DNA of 64,000 nt. Source: Nonomuraea rubra (GTDB taxonomy: Bacteria; Actinomycetota; Actinomycetes; Streptosporangiales; Streptosporangiaceae). The notes below the pieces were generated by a model. That model was not told the DNA's origin. It ran no database searches and was given only the letters and a program-made list of their open reading frames with translations. Positions 61,404 to 64,000 of this stretch are shown in pieces. The first letter of the stretch is position 1. Each line of letters opens with the position of its first letter. The stretch is from contig NZ_JACHMI010000001.1 in the NCBI RefSeq assembly GCF_014207985.1, forward strand, positions 11,887,001 through 11,951,000, written 5' to 3'. Position numbers and translations under genes: made by a program.

Positions 61404-62129
61404 CTAGACCCCCGTCTTCTCGGGGACCGCTTCCCTGGCCCGCGCGGGCGGCTCCCCGCGCCTGCGCAGGCGCGCCAGAGTGCCGCGCAGCGGCCCTGAG
61501 AGGCTCTCCGCGGCGAACGACGCGCACAGCGAGGCGATCACCCCCAGGCCCAGCGCCGAGGCGGCGGAGCGCAGCTTCCTGCCCTGCTGGGGGGCCGGCG
61601 TGGTGGGCGGCACGGCCTCGCTGATCGTGATGTACGTGCCCTTGGGCGCCTGCACCTGCCGCTGGCGCACGTCCAGCTCCTGTTCGATGCGGTCGATGGC
61701 CTTGCGCGCGATCCGCGTGGCCTCCTCCGGCGTCCGGCTCTCCCCCTCGACGAACACCAGCGGGCCCGTGGCCAGCGACTCCAGGTTGTTGGTGCCGTTC
61801 GTGACCGCGTACGTGGTGGGGCCGCCGCTCGTGACCCCCATCGCGGCCACCATGTCCGGCGTGCTCATGACGCTGATCAGGATGGAGGCGGCCACGTCGA
61901 GCCCGTGGTCGAAGTTCAGCAGCGGGTTGACCCTGGGGATGGGCTGGTCGGGGTCGGGCGGCAGGGTGCCGCCGCTGGTGGGCGCGGTGAGCACGAGGAC
62001 GGCCGTGGTGGTGTAGGTGACCGGGATCGTGGAGTACGCGTAGAAGGCGGCGCCCACGGCCGCCAGGAAGGCGGGCAGGGCGACGTACCACCGCCGAAAC
62101 AGGACGAGGAGCGTCCCCCAGAAATCCAC
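61404..62129 (-). CDS. Wzz/chain-length-determinant-like membrane protein
   Basis: A 241-residue protein with two membrane helices (about 14-34, WYVALPAFLAAVGAAFYAYS; and about 188-208, SALGLGVIASLCASFAAESL) around an external domain. The N-terminal pattern and the pre-TM2 Pro-rich segment (EAVPPTTPAPQQGRKLRS) fit Wzz/YveK-type polysaccharide co-polymerases without a kinase domain. A basic tail follows. Transcribed with the Wzy-like gene. It lies opposite the DUF6492-like genes, sharing the region with the 62183 palindrome. Confidence 0.8.
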   Translation of the reverse strand: MDFWGTLLVLFRRWYVALPAFLAAVGAAFYAYSTIPVTYTTTAVLVLTAPTSGGTLPPDPDQPIPRVNPLLNFDHGLDVAASILISVMSTPDMVAAMGVTSGGPTTYAVTNGTNNLESLATGPLVFVEGESRTPEEATRIARKAIDRIEQELDVRQRQVQAPKGTYITISEAVPPTTPAPQQGRKLRSAASALGLGVIASLCASFAAESLSGPLRGTLARLRRRGEPPARAREAVPEKTGV

Positions 62130-62182
62130 GCGCCCTCCCTCGCGAGTCCCGCCTCATACATGTCGCCCGGCCGGAGTGGAGC

Positions 62183-62202
62183 GTTACACAAAACCCTGTA
62201 AC
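62183..62202. promoter_or_regulatory. GTTACA/TGTAAC palindrome between the wzz-like and DUF6492-like genes
   Basis: GTTACA-N8-TGTAAC, perfect 6-bp arms. It lies in the 145-bp divergent gap, 54 bp from the wzz-like start and 73 bp from the next ATG. Probably a regulator site; the regulator is unknown. Confidence 0.5.
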
Positions 62203-62274
62203 ACCACCCATTACCGGGCGATATGGAGTACGAGGGGCGCCACTCACCCGGCGGGGGGACGGAGATCACTGTTC

Positions 62275-63159
62275 ATGAGCGCACTGGCCGTCGTCACGCC
62301 CACGTACGCCCCTGATGCCGAACTCTTCGCCCACCTGCACCGATCCGTGCTCGCGCACACCTCCCACGACACGGTGCACCACGTGGTCGTGCCCGGCTCC
62401 GACCGCCACCTGTTCGCCCGGTACGCGGGCCCCCGCTGCAGGATCTGGACCTACGCCGAGATCCTGCCCCGCCGCATCGTCCGGATGCCGGTGGCCGGCG
62501 TGTGGATCGATCCCGCCCGGCCCTGGCCGCCGCTGCGCGGCTGGGTGGCGCAGCAGGCCGTCAAGGTGGCGGTGACGGCGCGGCTCGACGCGAAGGTGGT
62601 GCTGGTCGCCGACTCCGACGTGGTCCTGGTCCGCGAGGCCACCCCCGACCTGTTCATCCAGGACGGCCAGGTCTGCATGTACCGGATGGACGGCGGCGTG
62701 CACGAGCTGATGACCGACCACGTCACCTGGCACCGGGTGGCCCGCGAGCTGCTGGGCCTGCCGGGGCCCGTGCCTCTGCCCCTGCCGGACTACGTCAGCT
62801 CGCTGGCGTGCTGGGACCCCGCCGTCGTACGCGAGATGCAGCGGCGGATCACCGAGGCGACGGGGCGGGACTGGTTGTCCGCCTTCATCTCGCACCTCCA
62901 GGTCTCGGAGTTCATCGTCTACGGCGTGTTCGTGGACGAGGTGCTCGGGGCCGCACCTCCGGTCAACACCGCGATCTGCCACAACCGGTGGGATCGCACC
63001 CCTCTCGACCCTGCCGGAGCCATCGCCTTCGCCGACCGGCTGCCTCCCGACGCGGTGGGAATGATGATCTCGGCCAAGTCGGAGACGCCCATGGCGGCCA
63101 GGCTGGCGGCGATCGAGCGATGCTCCCAGATCACCGGACCCGACGGGAGTCATCCGTGA
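62275..63159 (+). CDS. DUF6492-like protein, first of a tandem pair
   Basis: A 294-residue soluble protein with a glycosyltransferase-like plan: LAVVTPTYAPDAELFAHLHR at the start, AKVVLVADSDVVLVREATPD carrying a DSD metal-type motif, and a C-terminal VSEFIVYGVFVDEVLGAAPP then PDAVGMMISAKSETPM. The layout and motifs fit DUF6492, found in actinobacterial surface-glycan loci; enzymatic role is inferred only. Its stop overlaps the start of the paralogue (GTGA, 63156). Confidence 0.75.
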   Translation: MSALAVVTPTYAPDAELFAHLHRSVLAHTSHDTVHHVVVPGSDRHLFARYAGPRCRIWTYAEILPRRIVRMPVAGVWIDPARPWPPLRGWVAQQAVKVAVTARLDAKVVLVADSDVVLVREATPDLFIQDGQVCMYRMDGGVHELMTDHVTWHRVARELLGLPGPVPLPLPDYVSSLACWDPAVVREMQRRITEATGRDWLSAFISHLQVSEFIVYGVFVDEVLGAAPPVNTAICHNRWDRTPLDPAGAIAFADRLPPDAVGMMISAKSETPMAARLAAIERCSQITGPDGSHP

Positions 63160-64000
63160 GCAAGCTGGCGGTCATCACGCCTTCGTACGCCCCGGACGCC
63201 GAACTGTTCGCCGACCTGCACCGATCAGTGCTCGAATTCACCTCCGACGACACCATCCACCACGTCTTCGTGCCGCCGGGCGACCGCGAGGCGTTCGCCA
63301 GGTTCGAGGGGCCCCGCTGCCACGTGTGGGTGCGCTCGGAGCTGCTGCCACGCCGCTATCTGCGCATGCCGGGCACCGACGTCTACGTCAACTACCGCCG
63401 CCCGTGGCCGCCGCTGCGCGGCTGGGTGATGCAGCAGACCGTCAAGATCGCCTCGGTGGGGCTGATCGACGCCGACGCGATGCTCATCGTGGACTCCGAC
63501 GCCGTCCTGGTCCGCCCGACCAGCGCCGAGTCCTTCAGCAGGGACGGGCGGCTGTGCCTGTACCGGCTGGAGAACGGCGTGACGGCGGAGATGAAGCGGC
63601 ACGTCATCTGGCACCAGGTGGCCCGCGACCTGCTCGGCCTGCCTCCGGCGCCTCCGGCGCCGCTGCCCGACTACGTGACAGCGCTGACGTTCTGGGACCC
63701 GGAGATCGTCCGGGCCATGCAGCGGCGCATCACCCAGGTGACGGGCCGCGACTGGCTCGACGCCTTCAACGCGCAGCTGCACGTCTCGGAGTTCATCCTG
63801 TACGGCGTCTTCGTGGACGAGGTGCTGAAGGCCGACCCGCCGATCAACACCACGATCTGCCACCTGAGCTACAACCACGAGCCGTGGGACGAGGCCCGGG
63901 CGGTGGCCTTCGCCGACCAATTGCCGCAGGACGCGGTCGGGATGATGATCTCGGCCAAGTCGCACACCCCGATGGAGGCCAGGCAAGCCGCCATCAGGAG
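63156..64000 (+). CDS. DUF6492-like protein, second of a tandem pair, cut by window end
   Basis: GTG 63156 (VSKLAVITPSYAPDAELFAD) overlaps the first copy. The visible 281 residues align with the first copy throughout: LIDADAMLIVDSDAVLVRPT, LPDYVTALTFWDPEIVRAMQ, VSEFILYGVFVDEVLKADPP and DAVGMMISAKSHTPM. Differences are spread evenly, so the duplication is not recent. The stop lies beyond 64000, probably within about 15 codons by comparison with the first copy. Confidence 0.75.
   Translation, partial: MSKLAVITPSYAPDAELFADLHRSVLEFTSDDTIHHVFVPPGDREAFARFEGPRCHVWVRSELLPRRYLRMPGTDVYVNYRRPWPPLRGWVMQQTVKIASVGLIDADAMLIVDSDAVLVRPTSAESFSRDGRLCLYRLENGVTAEMKRHVIWHQVARDLLGLPPAPPAPLPDYVTALTFWDPEIVRAMQRRITQVTGRDWLDAFNAQLHVSEFILYGVFVDEVLKADPPINTTICHLSYNHEPWDEARAVAFADQLPQDAVGMMISAKSHTPMEARQAAIR

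Noticed and set aside
58600..62247. A 1215-residue minus-strand frame across the Wzy- and Wzz-like genes and the beta-helix and RmlC genes
   Set aside because: It is a shadow frame of several real genes with biased composition and no domain.

Overview
The window is high-GC actinomycete DNA. Complex I genes, KorAB, an M48/HtpX protease, GTG/TTG starts and many ATGA stop/start overlaps fit a mycelial actinobacterium, possibly Streptosporangiales; that placement is inference. The left 29 kb is accessory DNA stacked on a tRNA-Tyr gene. The right 35 kb is chromosomal: a bioenergetic block and an exopolysaccharide block.

Accessory block (1-29 kb). A small flank (MarR/SnoaL pair, Imm35-type protein, SCO6745-like protein, GNAT) leads to three copies of the 3' half of tRNA-Tyr at 3479, 14653 and 27250. 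Only the last belongs to a complete tRNA gene (27256-27340, minus strand). Between copies 2 and 3 lies an apparently intact pSAM2-like integrative conjugative element (AICE, about 12.6 kb): GntR repressor, Pra-like activator, FtsK/Tra ATPase, rolling-circle Rep, Xis and tyrosine integrase. Its cargo is an HTH-TIR protein, small membrane proteins and an XRE/TPR regulator. Between copies 1 and 2 lies a ruined accretion: two partial rep/xis/int modules (one split by an IS21 element, one an in-frame Xis-Int fusion with a later frameshift), an IS5 remnant, a three-repeat CRISPR relic, a TetR operator/regulator beside a broken oxidoreductase, and several gene fragments. A GC-rich element with strong secondary structure occurs whole or in part three times (8.27, 12.59 and 15.77 kb), with stems preserved by paired base changes. 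An IS256 element with perfect 8-bp target duplications sits right of the tRNA.

Bioenergetic block (29-51 kb). After a YajQ-like gene, a 12 x 19-bp minisatellite, a NUDIX gene and HtpX come complex I genes on the minus strand in the order nuoA, (M48 protease), nuoB, nuoC, nuoH, (membrane protein), nuoI-J-K-L-M-N, with a membrane-anchored Ser/Thr kinase and a DnaA-box cluster between the two halves. NuoD, E, F and G are absent. KorAB, a 2-oxoacid:ferredoxin oxidoreductase, follows, so a ferredoxin-fed complex I-like machine is a reasonable inference. NuoC, NuoI, NuoJ and NuoK carry long Pro/Thr-rich, repeat-containing extensions, and NuoM has a hydrophilic insert.

Glycan block (50.7-64 kb). 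Two beta-helix secreted proteins bracket a surface-polysaccharide set: epimerase/dehydratase, polysaccharide deacetylase, GT2 and GT4 glycosyltransferases, CelD-like acyltransferase, UDP-/GDP-sugar dehydrogenase, RmlC-like epimerase, Wzy-like polymerase, Wzz-like chain-length protein, and two tandem DUF6492-like proteins, the last cut by the window end.
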